Shown here: one piece after another, positions 1 to 5,317 of the stretch
Layout of the letters: each line of letters opens with the position of its first letter
How positions within the stretch are numbered: position 1 is the first letter of the stretch
Translations under genes and position numbers: made by a program
Notes under the pieces: model-generated
What the model saw: the letters and a program-made list of their open reading frames with translations, nothing else
Databases searched by the model: none
What the model was told of the DNA's origin: nothing
Origin: UBA1231 sp045123185
GTDB taxonomy: Bacteria > Bacillota_I > Bacilli_A > ML615J-28 > CAG-313
Reading direction: 5' to 3'
Assembly: GCA_045123185.1 (NCBI GenBank)
Contig: JBGVIL010000216.1
Location: 1 to 5,415, forward strand
Length of the DNA stretch: 5,415 bases

Positions 1-1
1 A

Positions 2-1303
2 AATCGAGTAACTTGTCATAGTGGTTATTTTAATGATAATAGTGTAGAGCATAATACTGATGGTTCTTATACACCAATTAATACAGATTGGTATAAATTT
101 GAAAGTTTAGATAAAGGTATTTTAGGATACTTTCAGTTTATTAACGTTTCTATTTATAGCAATGTAAAAGGGGTAACAGAACCAAAAGAATATATCACAC
201 GTTTACGTAATGATGGTTATGCAACAGATTTACAATATGTAGATAAAGTTATGAAAGTTATTAATGATAATAATTTAACTAGATTTGATAATACAAACAA
301 AGGAGAAATTAAAATGTCATATACATTCAGACAAAACTTATTACCTTCAAATAAATATTCAATTAAAGCACCATATTCAATGAATGCTGAATACATCACA
401 ATCCATAACACATCAAACTCTGCTAGTGCAGATGCAGAGATTAGATATATGATTAGTAACAATAATCAAGTATCATATCACGTATGTGTAGATGAAAAAG
501 AAGTTATTCAAGCTATTCCATTTAACCGTAACGCATGGCATGCAGGAGATGGTGCTTCTGGAACTGGTAACCGTAAATCAATCGGTATCGAAATTGCACG
601 TTCAACTGGAGATGCTAACCTATTTGCACAAGCGGAACAAAATTGTGCAGCATATGTTGCTAAATTATTAAAAGAACGTGGATGGGGAATTGACCGAGTA
701 AAACGTCATAAAGACTGGTCTGGTAAAAACTGTCCTCATAAAACTATGGAAAAAGGTTGGCAACGTTTCTTAAATATGATTCAAGCAGAATTAAATAAAT
801 TAAACGGAGCATCTCAACCAAAACCACAACCTAGCCAACCATCACCACAACCATCTGCTACTAATTTCAAAGTTGGTAATTATAATAACTATGTTGTTAC
901 TACTGACAGTTTAAATGTACGCCAACAACGTAATGGAGGTTCTGCATTATTAACTACAATTCCAAAAGGAACAAAAGTTTATGTGCGTTATGTAATGTAT
1001 CAAGATAATAGTGCTACACCTAAAGGAGCATTATGGGGTGGAGTATCTTATAATCAAAAAGATGGATTTATTAACTTAAATTATGTTAAACCTTATGTAG
1101 CACCAAGTGGAAATGCAGTTAAATATCGTGTAAAAATTAATACAGCTGTGTTAAACGTTCGTAAAGAACCTAACGCTTCATCTCGTATTGCGACACAAGT
1201 AAGAAGTGGAGAAGTATATACAATCGTTGAAGAAAAAGACGGTTGGGGTAAACTTTTAAGTGGAGCAGGTTGGATTAATTTAAGTTACACTAAAAAAATG
1301 TAA
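2..1303 (+). CDS. Bifunctional endolysin, 5'-partial: GH73 glucosaminidase C-terminus + Amidase_2 + two SH3b-type repeats
   Basis: This peptidoglycan hydrolase should cut both glycan strands and the MurNAc-L-Ala amide bond of the host wall at lysis. The frame is open from the left edge (433 residues visible), so the true start lies outside. About 100 residues resemble the C-terminal half of GH73 glucosaminidases, with a W-Y-K-F-x-S-L stretch, GYFQFI, and a GYATD-x-x-YVDKVMKVI helix. The Amidase_2 domain follows from about nt 314. Its T7-lysozyme-type zinc ligands are visible as His in TIHNT (nt 404), His in KRHKDW (nt 707) and Cys in GKNCPH (nt 731). The matching Lys lies two residues before the Cys, and a Tyr-His pair is at nt 476. 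A Pro/Gln linker (about nt 812-860) leads to two SH3-like repeats with the S/V-LNVR signature (about 890-1100 and 1121-1300), likely wall-binding. Domain identities are by motif recognition. The glucosaminidase active-site Glu would be upstream of the window. Confidence 0.88.
   Translation, partial: NRVTCHSGYFNDNSVEHNTDGSYTPINTDWYKFESLDKGILGYFQFINVSIYSNVKGVTEPKEYITRLRNDGYATDLQYVDKVMKVINDNNLTRFDNTNKGEIKMSYTFRQNLLPSNKYSIKAPYSMNAEYITIHNTSNSASADAEIRYMISNNNQVSYHVCVDEKEVIQAIPFNRNAWHAGDGASGTGNRKSIGIEIARSTGDANLFAQAEQNCAAYVAKLLKERGWGIDRVKRHKDWSGKNCPHKTMEKGWQRFLNMIQAELNKLNGASQPKPQPSQPSPQPSATNFKVGNYNNYVVTTDSLNVRQQRNGGSALLTTIPKGTKVYVRYVMYQDNSATPKGALWGGVSYNQKDGFINLNYVKPYVAPSGNAVKYRVKINTAVLNVRKEPNASSRIATQVRSGEVYTIVEEKDGWGKLLSGAGWINLSYTKKM
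299..316 (+). promoter_or_regulatory. Internal ribosome binding site and ATG inside the endolysin frame
   Basis: AAAGGAG at 299-305 is followed by an 8-nt A/T spacer and ATG at 314-316. It lies in the short linker between the glucosaminidase and amidase parts, where the encoded residues (TNKGEIK) appear to be under little structural constraint. Confidence 0.65.
314..1303 (+). CDS. Possible internal-start product: amidase-SH3b lysin (329 aa) nested in the same frame
   Basis: An ATG at 314, in frame with the upstream glucosaminidase, begins a protein starting MSYTFRQNLLPSNKYS. That is where free-standing phage Amidase_2 endolysins normally begin. It is preceded by AAAGGAG with an 8-nt spacer, as good a ribosome binding site as any in the window. 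A start at ATG 251 is much less likely, because it falls inside the last GH73 helix and has no Shine-Dalgarno sequence. The shorter product would contain the complete amidase, linker and both SH3b repeats. Internal in-frame starts that give a second lysin form are known in some Gram-positive phages. Whether this one is used cannot be decided from sequence. The alternative is that the site is a relic of a formerly separate amidase gene. Confidence 0.55.
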   Translation: MSYTFRQNLLPSNKYSIKAPYSMNAEYITIHNTSNSASADAEIRYMISNNNQVSYHVCVDEKEVIQAIPFNRNAWHAGDGASGTGNRKSIGIEIARSTGDANLFAQAEQNCAAYVAKLLKERGWGIDRVKRHKDWSGKNCPHKTMEKGWQRFLNMIQAELNKLNGASQPKPQPSQPSPQPSATNFKVGNYNNYVVTTDSLNVRQQRNGGSALLTTIPKGTKVYVRYVMYQDNSATPKGALWGGVSYNQKDGFINLNYVKPYVAPSGNAVKYRVKINTAVLNVRKEPNASSRIATQVRSGEVYTIVEEKDGWGKLLSGAGWINLSYTKKM

Positions 1304-1318
1304 TGAGGTGATACAATG
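1304..1318 (+). promoter_or_regulatory. Strong RBS of the collagen-like gene
   Basis: GAGGTGAT at 1305-1312 is a long match to the anti-Shine-Dalgarno sequence and begins directly after the endolysin stop codon (1301-1303). It fixes the start at ATG 1316 and suggests translational coupling to the endolysin. Confidence 0.6.
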
Positions 1319-1819
1319 GATGTTGTAACTTTAGCTTTAGCGAAAAAAGGTGCTAAAGGTGAAAAAGGAGATAAAGGTGACCAAGGTGAAACTGGTGCAC
1401 CATTTACTTATGATATGTTTACAGAAGAACAATTAGAAGGATTAAAAGGACCTAAAGGAGATAAAGGTGCTAAAGGAGATAAAGGTGAACAAGGTATTCA
1501 AGGTATTCAAGGACCAGTAGGTCCTAAAGGTGATATAGGAGAACAAGGACCAGTAGGTCCTAAAGGTGATACAGGAGAACAAGGACCTAAAGGAGATAAA
1601 GGTGAAAAAGGTATTCAAGGACCAGTAGGTCCTAAAGGTGATACAGGAGAACAAGGACCTAAAGGAGATAAAGGTGAACCAGGTGAACCAGGTAAAGATT
1701 TATCTGCCGAAGTTGAAGCTTTACAAGCCAAAGTGGCAGAATTAGAAGCCGCAATTCAAGCCTTACAACAACCTCCACAAGTAGAACAAGTAGAAGAACA
1801 ACAAGGGAGTGATGAATAA
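1316..1819 (+). CDS. Collagen-like (Gly-X-Y) phage appendage protein
   Basis: This 167-residue protein is likely structural: a trimeric rod of a tail or head fibre or similar appendage. Six Gly-X-Y triplets (residues 12-29) are followed by a 12-residue break containing FTYDMFTEEQLE, a segment I recognise from many phage and prophage collagen-like and tail proteins. Then come 29 unbroken triplets (about 42-128), rich in GDK, GEQ, GPK and GPV. Lys and Glu/Asp at neighbouring X and Y positions would stabilise a triple helix without hydroxyproline. Residues 129-152 form a short coiled coil with V/I and L at heptad a and d positions (133, 136, 140, 143, 147, 150), a probable oligomerisation segment. 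The tail is acidic and Gln-rich. The gene starts 12 nt after the endolysin stop, and its own stop overlaps the next ATG. The exact role on the virion is not shown by the sequence. Confidence 0.85.
   Translation: MDVVTLALAKKGAKGEKGDKGDQGETGAPFTYDMFTEEQLEGLKGPKGDKGAKGDKGEQGIQGIQGPVGPKGDIGEQGPVGPKGDTGEQGPKGDKGEKGIQGPVGPKGDTGEQGPKGDKGEPGEPGKDLSAEVEALQAKVAELEAAIQALQQPPQVEQVEEQQGSDE
1547..1678 (+). repeat. Two perfect 60-bp direct repeats inside the collagen-like gene
   Basis: Positions 1547-1606 and 1619-1678 are identical over 60 bases and offset by 72 bp, exactly 24 codons or eight Gly-X-Y triplets. A third, shorter copy (1511-1546) matches the first 36 bases with one mismatch. Recombination or slippage between copies would change rod length without shifting the frame. 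Confidence 0.85.
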
Positions 1820-1992
1820 TGTTGAAAGTAGTAGGTGAAAAAGCTTATAATACAGTAGAATATATTGCTAGCAAACAAGCAGATGTTGAAGATTTACCTA
1901 AAAATGTTGGACATGGAAGTACTTGCTTTGTTATTGAAAATTCAAATGTATATATGTTTGATGCAGAAGTAAAAGAATGGAAACAAATTTAA
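1819..1992 (+). CDS. Small phage protein of 57 residues, function unknown
   Basis: ATG 1819 overlaps the collagen-like stop codon (TAATG), with an AAGGGAG-type binding site at 1803-1809 inside the end of that gene. This tight overlap, and a composition unlike random AT-rich translation, support a real gene. The product begins MLKVVGEKAYNTVEY and ends EVKEWKQI. In the middle it has a D-L-P followed by G-S-T-C-F-V-I-E and then VYMFD, a strand-rich pattern. Similar short proteins with a 'LPxxxGxxxFVxxxxxxYMF' look occur beside fibre or tail genes of Gram-positive phages and are normally annotated hypothetical. There is no signal peptide or membrane segment. Its position suggests an accessory of the appendage protein, but this is only inference. 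Confidence 0.72.
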   Translation: MLKVVGEKAYNTVEYIASKQADVEDLPKNVGHGSTCFVIENSNVYMFDAEVKEWKQI

Positions 1993-2033
1993 GGTAGTTT
2001 GCCAGATATTCCATCAAGAATCGGGGTGAAAAG

Positions 2034-2435
2034 ATGGAAGGAATAATCGAATTAGTTTCTACGTTCGGTCTATCAGTAGCATTATGCTTGGCTCTTGCTT
2101 GGTTCATTTATAAAATTTTTAACTGGATGCGTGAAGATTCTAACAAAAGAGAAAACGAAATTAGAAAGACTGCACAAGAAAGAGAAGAACAAGTAAGACA
2201 AGCAGCAAAAGAACGTGAAGCATATGCAAGAGAACGTGAGGAACGTGATAGAGAACAAATAAAACACTTTTCACAAATTATTTCAGAAAATAGTAAAGCA
2301 TTAACAAAAAATGCAGAGGCGATGGAGAAAATCAACTCTAATATAGAAATCATCAGTCATGATGTTCATAAGTTACAAGATGATGTAACAGAGATTAAAT
2401 ATCGTCAAGTAAATAGAGATAAAGATAAACAATAA
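2034..2435 (+). CDS. Holin-like membrane protein with long coiled coil (BhlA-like layout)
   Basis: This 133-residue protein has one N-terminal membrane segment (about residues 5-30, ending WFIYKIFNW). A strongly charged helical region follows (about 34-80), rich in RE, EE and KERE repeats. A second heptad-like helix runs to about residue 125 and contains EAMEKINSNIEIISHDVHKLQ. A single N-terminal TM followed by a charged coiled coil is the layout of BhlA/UviB-type holin-like proteins. Those are usually nearer 70-90 residues, so this one is long. Its place in the endolysin transcription unit fits a role in releasing lysin across the membrane. The start is set by GGGGTGA at 2023-2029, four nt before ATG 2034. 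Other membrane-anchored roles remain possible, since the family call rests on topology and context rather than a diagnostic motif. Confidence 0.7.
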   Translation: MEGIIELVSTFGLSVALCLALAWFIYKIFNWMREDSNKRENEIRKTAQEREEQVRQAAKEREAYAREREERDREQIKHFSQIISENSKALTKNAEAMEKINSNIEIISHDVHKLQDDVTEIKYRQVNRDKDKQ

Positions 2436-2442
2436 TATAAGG

Positions 2443-2471
2443 TTGAAATTAATAGGGATATATACTATAAT
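2443..2471 (+). promoter_or_regulatory. Vegetative (sigma-A/sigma-70 type) promoter for the beta-CASP gene
   Basis: TTGAAA at 2443-2448 (one mismatch to TTGACA) and a perfect TATAAT at 2466-2471 are separated by the optimal 17 bp. The predicted start of transcription is near 2477-2479, giving a leader of about 60 nt. It lies in the only sizeable intergenic gap of the left half of the window. Confidence 0.75.
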
Positions 2472-2475
2472 AATA

Positions 2476-2500
2476 GTGTAAACACCCTGTATATTTACAC
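2476..2500. promoter_or_regulatory. Operator-like dyad at the predicted transcription start
   Basis: GTGTAAA (2476-2482) and TTTACAC (2494-2500) form a perfect 7-bp inverted repeat with an 11-bp centre. It covers about +1 to +23 of the promoter just upstream. That position suits a repressor site that blocks initiation, or a 5' stem-loop on the transcript. It is not followed by a T tract, so it is not a terminator. Confidence 0.5.
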
Positions 2501-2538
2501 AAGAATTGATAATTAAAATAATATAAAAGTAGAGGCGG

Positions 2539-4044
2539 ATGATTATATTGGGTAAAAAAGGCAAAAGACCGAGGGTAGAAGAAAGTGATTTTATTTTTAC
2601 TTCTTTTCAACCGGATAACGAAGTAACTGGTTCTGCGTTTTTACTAGAAATACCAGATGAGGGAATTAAATTATTGATTGATTGTGGAGCATACCAAGAT
2701 TCTTCATTAACAACAAAACAGATATTTGACATTAATAGTCGTAAGGCATTAAAAATTCCATGGCATGAATTAACACATATTGTTATTTCACATAGCCATG
2801 CAGACCATTGTGGACTATTACCATTAGCAATGAGAGATGAATTAGGATTTAACGGTAAAATTATTTGTACTGAACCAAGCCAACCACTAATTAGTTTAAA
2901 CTGTCAAGACGCAGCGTTTGTAATGGCTAGTCAAGTTAAGTCTTGGAATAAGTTAAATCCTAAAAAACCACTCTTACCACTATTTGGTATGGAACACGCA
3001 AGTGAATTAATTAAATACTTACAAGGTTATGGATACTACGAAAAAATTCCACTAACACCAAATGTAGATATTGAATTAGTTCCAACAGGACACCTACTAG
3101 GTGATGCTAGTATTATTATTGAATACAGAGTAAACGAATATAGAACAAGACGTGTATTTTATACAGGTGATACAAACGCTTGGACAACAATGCCAAGACC
3201 ATTTACTAAACAATTTGATACTGAAAAAATTTACGATTGTGATACTGTTATTTGTGAAAGTACATATGGTTGTAGAAAACATAGTGGACAAGACGCTATG
3301 GCACAATTAGAAAAAGTTGTTGAAGAACACGTTATTAAAGGAAGAGGGGTATTGCTTATTCCAACATTTGCAATTGGTCGTTCAGCACAAGTTGCACATT
3401 TATTAAAACTTATTTGGAATAAGCACCCTGAATGGGAGAAAATTAATATTCCAGTTTATATGGCTGGAATGATGATGGGAAAAGCATTTAGTACTTATTC
3501 AAACGAATACTATCAAAAACACTTTATGGATGAAGAATGGAGTCAGTCAGAAGTGTTTAAATGGGGTAGAATTCAAAAGATTGACAAATTCAACGAGGTT
3601 GAGGAAAAGTTGATTGATAACAAACCAAAAATTATTTTAGCAAGTTCAGGAATGTGTACTGGAGGATATACTACTTACTTATGTCAGCAAATGGTTGGTA
3701 GACCAAATGTAGCACTTCTTTTTAGTGGATACGTTGGTGAAGGAACGACAGGACGCGCTATTTTAGATACACTAAACAAAGAAAATAAATACGTAACTAT
3801 TCAAGGTGTAAAATACAGAGTTCGTTGTCAGATTCCTGATAGATTAGAATTAAGTGGACATGCCGATTCAACACAATTAGTGAATTTATTGACAAGAAGT
3901 TTTAACGAAAATAAATTAAAACGAATTATCATTGTACATGGTGGAGAAGAGGAACGCCAATACATGATGGAAACTTTGAAAACAAAATTTGAAATTCCAA
4001 AAGAAATTATGACAATTAAAGAAAAAGAAACTTTAAGATTTTAA
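2539..4044 (+). CDS. Beta-CASP metallo-beta-lactamase-fold nuclease (CPSF73/RNase-like)
   Basis: This 501-residue protein is probably a zinc-dependent RNase, cytoplasmic, with no signal peptide. The motifs are, in order: motif 1 Asp48 in LLIDCG; motif 2 HSHADH at 85-90; motif 3 His185 in PTGHLLGDAS; motif 4 Asp211 in FYTGDT. The beta-CASP motifs follow: A, Glu240 in CESTYG; B, His441 in SGHAD; C, His467 in VHGGEEE. SSGMCTGG at 369-376 is also typical of the family. The C-terminal RNA-specificity segment (about 430-495) is present and the length fits bacterial/archaeal CPSF-like enzymes, so nothing appears missing. It has its own promoter upstream and an intrinsic terminator at its stop codon. 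The start is uncertain: the purine-rich AGGCGG (2533-2538) abuts ATG 2539 but lies 9 nt before an in-frame TTG at 2548, which may be the real start and would remove three residues. The RNA target and its use to a phage are unknown. Confidence 0.9.
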   Translation: MIILGKKGKRPRVEESDFIFTSFQPDNEVTGSAFLLEIPDEGIKLLIDCGAYQDSSLTTKQIFDINSRKALKIPWHELTHIVISHSHADHCGLLPLAMRDELGFNGKIICTEPSQPLISLNCQDAAFVMASQVKSWNKLNPKKPLLPLFGMEHASELIKYLQGYGYYEKIPLTPNVDIELVPTGHLLGDASIIIEYRVNEYRTRRVFYTGDTNAWTTMPRPFTKQFDTEKIYDCDTVICESTYGCRKHSGQDAMAQLEKVVEEHVIKGRGVLLIPTFAIGRSAQVAHLLKLIWNKHPEWEKINIPVYMAGMMMGKAFSTYSNEYYQKHFMDEEWSQSEVFKWGRIQKIDKFNEVEEKLIDNKPKIILASSGMCTGGYTTYLCQQMVGRPNVALLFSGYVGEGTTGRAILDTLNKENKYVTIQGVKYRVRCQIPDRLELSGHADSTQLVNLLTRSFNENKLKRIIIVHGGEEERQYMMETLKTKFEIPKEIMTIKEKETLRF

Positions 4045-4069
4045 GGAGTACAATACGTACTCCTTTTTT
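4043..4069 (+). terminator. Intrinsic terminator overlapping the beta-CASP stop codon
   Basis: AAGGAGTAC (4043-4051) and GTACTCCTT (4057-4065) form a perfect 9-bp stem with a 5-nt loop. The T run 4064-4069 overlaps the stem end. The 5' arm begins within the TAA stop (4042-4044), so a terminating ribosome would cover part of the stem. Confidence 0.8.
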
Positions 4070-4087
4070 AATATATGAAAGGAGTAC
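4057..4087 (+). promoter_or_regulatory. Alternative hairpin that would mask the next gene's Shine-Dalgarno
   Basis: AAGGAGTAC occurs again at 4079-4087. The terminator's 3' arm (4057-4065) can therefore pair either with 4043-4051 (terminator) or with 4079-4087 (9 bp, 13-nt loop). The second structure buries the AAGGAG in front of the recombinase-like gene. The two folds are mutually exclusive. That they regulate anything is inference. Confidence 0.4.
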
Positions 4088-4098
4088 GTATAAGTACG

Positions 4099-4947
4099 AT
4101 GGGTAGAAAAAGTAAATATACATATGAACAGTTAATTAATTACGATAAGATAACTCGTGATAAAATTATCTACGAGCAAAGAAAAAACTCTTTGCAAAAA
4201 TTTGACGAAGAATTTCTTTTAACTATTAATCCACAAAATAAGAATCTACTTTTAGATTTTATGAATTTTATTGCTTACAGTGATATGGCAATAAGAACGT
4301 GTCAAGGAATTAAATCTAATTTAATTATCTTTTTTAAATGGAATAGGGATTTTAATGAAAATAAAAATTTTAGATTAATTACAGTTAAACAAGCAGAACA
4401 GTATTTTACTTATATAAAATGTGCGGGTTATACTTATATGCGTGCAAAAATTATGAAATCTGATATTACTAGTTTAGCTGATTTTTGTGAGTTTGTTTTA
4501 GGACAAAAAGAATTTAAAGCTAAAGGCGTAAAAAATCATTGGTACACTTATAAAAATCATAAGTGGAGAGAAGTCGATATTCAACAAACAGAAGAAATTA
4601 ATGGATATAAAAAAACTAACGTTTCTTGCTTTTCTGAAGAACGATTAGATGCTTTAAAATTTTATTTAAAACAAAAACAGGATTACATGGGTATGATTAT
4701 ACTAGATTTTGCATATCTTGGAGAGAAACTTTTATTTTTAAAAGAAGATGATGAAGTATTTAATAAACAAATGAAATCTGTAAAAAGTTATTTAAAATGG
4801 AAAGAACGTGAGGGTGCAACCGACATTCCTGACGTTTTAATTATTAGACGTGACAATGGAGTATACGCACCAATGTCATTACCTGAGTTAAGAAATTATG
4901 CAAGAATGTTTTCAGTATTTTTAGGAAAAGAATTTATTATATGTTAA
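4099..4947 (+). CDS. Tyrosine-recombinase-like protein with core-binding domain but no recognisable active site
   Basis: This 282-residue protein resembles the N-terminal two-thirds of phage integrases. Residues about 37-138 look like the helical SAM-like core-binding domain that grips DNA. Residues about 176-282 follow the start of the catalytic domain (FSEERLDALKFYL, then MGMIILDFAYLGEKLLFL, then DVLIIRRDNGVYAPMS). The first catalytic Arg, normally in a G-L-R-x-x-E motif, has no counterpart in AYLGEKLLFL. The protein ends with FLGKEFIIC just where the H-x-x-R box and later Tyr would be expected. No continuation is visible, as the next gene's binding site follows at once. Strand transfer is therefore unlikely; DNA binding is possible. 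The start is ambiguous: ATG 4099 has AAAGGAG (4078-4084) upstream but a long 14-nt spacer, while ATG 4075 in the same frame has no Shine-Dalgarno. The N-terminus is basic (MGRKSKY). Confidence 0.7.
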   Translation: MGRKSKYTYEQLINYDKITRDKIIYEQRKNSLQKFDEEFLLTINPQNKNLLLDFMNFIAYSDMAIRTCQGIKSNLIIFFKWNRDFNENKNFRLITVKQAEQYFTYIKCAGYTYMRAKIMKSDITSLADFCEFVLGQKEFKAKGVKNHWYTYKNHKWREVDIQQTEEINGYKKTNVSCFSEERLDALKFYLKQKQDYMGMIILDFAYLGEKLLFLKEDDEVFNKQMKSVKSYLKWKEREGATDIPDVLIIRRDNGVYAPMSLPELRNYARMFSVFLGKEFIIC

Positions 4948-4962
4948 AGGAGTATATTAATG
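4946..4962 (+). promoter_or_regulatory. RBS of the basic low-complexity gene
   Basis: AAAGGAG at 4946-4952 overlaps the preceding stop codon (4945-4947) and lies 7 nt before ATG 4960. This suggests coupled translation of the two genes. Confidence 0.55.
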
Positions 4963-5292
4963 GCAAAAGATAAAATGAATCACAGACGTAAAAATAAACA
5001 AGATAAAGAGTATGTACCTTTAGATATTTCTCAATTTGATGATTTAATTAAAAAGCCAAACAAAAAATACGACAATAAAAAGAAACAATATAATAAACCA
5101 AACAGCAGAAAAGAGGAAAGAGGAAAAGATAACTATAAACAAAAACAAGATAATAAACAACAAGATAAACAACAAAAACCTAAACAACAAAACAATAAAC
5201 CTAAACAACAAAATCAACAACAAAAACAAAACAATAAACCTAGACAACATAAACCAAATAAAAATAATCAAAATAAAAAACCTCAACAGTAA
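4960..5292 (+). CDS. Highly basic Lys/Asn/Gln-rich low-complexity protein
   Basis: I do not recognise this 110-residue protein. It is very rich in Lys, Asn and Gln with some Pro and Arg, has almost no hydrophobic residues and should be intrinsically disordered and strongly positive. The exception is residues 18-30 (YVPLDISQFDDLI), the only stretch with hydrophobic and acidic residues, which could be a short docking motif. The C-terminal half (about 65-105) repeats blocks such as KPKQQNNKPKQQN. Such proteins often bind nucleic acid or other polyanions, but no function can be assigned. Support for a real gene comes from the good binding site, the 12-nt gap to the previous gene and the terminator built around its stop codon. 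Low complexity could give a spurious open frame, which tempers confidence. Confidence 0.75.
   Translation: MAKDKMNHRRKNKQDKEYVPLDISQFDDLIKKPNKKYDNKKKQYNKPNSRKEERGKDNYKQKQDNKQQDKQQKPKQQNNKPKQQNQQQKQNNKPRQHKPNKNNQNKKPQQ
5176..5249 (+). repeat. Short tandem-like repeats in the low-complexity gene
   Basis: A 17-bp unit beginning AAACCTAAACAAC occurs perfectly at 5176-5192 and 5197-5213, 21 bp (7 codons) apart, with a diverged copy at 5236-5249. A 15-bp unit, CAAAACAATAAACCT, recurs at 5188-5202 and 5227-5241. The in-frame spacing suggests growth by slippage. Confidence 0.6.
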
Positions 5293-5312
5293 ATGTTGAG
5301 GTTTATTTTTTT
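5278..5312. terminator. Intrinsic, probably bidirectional terminator
   Basis: An 11-bp perfect stem (5278-5288 with 5294-5304) has a 5-nt loop that contains the TAA stop of the preceding gene. On the + strand it is followed by T7 at 5306-5312. On the minus strand the A-rich 5271-5280 gives a matching T run. This suits convergent genes on both sides. Confidence 0.85.
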
Positions 5313-5317
5313 CGCTT

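Noticed and set aside
251..253. ATG 251 as the start of the amidase gene
   Set aside because: The same frame is open upstream to the window edge and encodes recognisable GH73 sequence across this codon. No SD precedes it.
217..462. Minus-strand open frame of 81 codons
   Set aside because: It lies opposite the endolysin's glucosaminidase-amidase junction, has no SD, and is a hydrophobic AT-rich shadow.
1442..1654. Minus-strand frame opposite the collagen-like gene
   Set aside because: It is repetitive only because the Gly-X-Y gene is repetitive; no start signal and Phe/Ser-rich translation.
1511..1678. CRISPR-like or regulatory repeat array
   Set aside because: The repeats are in frame, translate to Gly-X-Y triplets and have no unique spacers.
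2082..2353. Two minus-strand frames opposite the holin-like gene
   Set aside because: Shadows of a purine-rich coiled-coil gene, without SD or sensible protein composition.
2476..2500. Hairpin read as a terminator for the lysis genes
   Set aside because: No T tract follows the stem, and it sits at the start site of a strong promoter, so an operator or 5' hairpin is the better reading.
3097..3306. Minus-strand frame of 69 codons inside the beta-CASP gene
   Set aside because: Lies wholly within a well-supported gene and has no translation signals of its own.
4075..4077. ATG 4075 as start of the recombinase-like gene
   Set aside because: Upstream sequence is the T-rich terminator tail without SD, and the extra eight residues are encoded by the SD region of ATG 4099. 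Not fully excluded.
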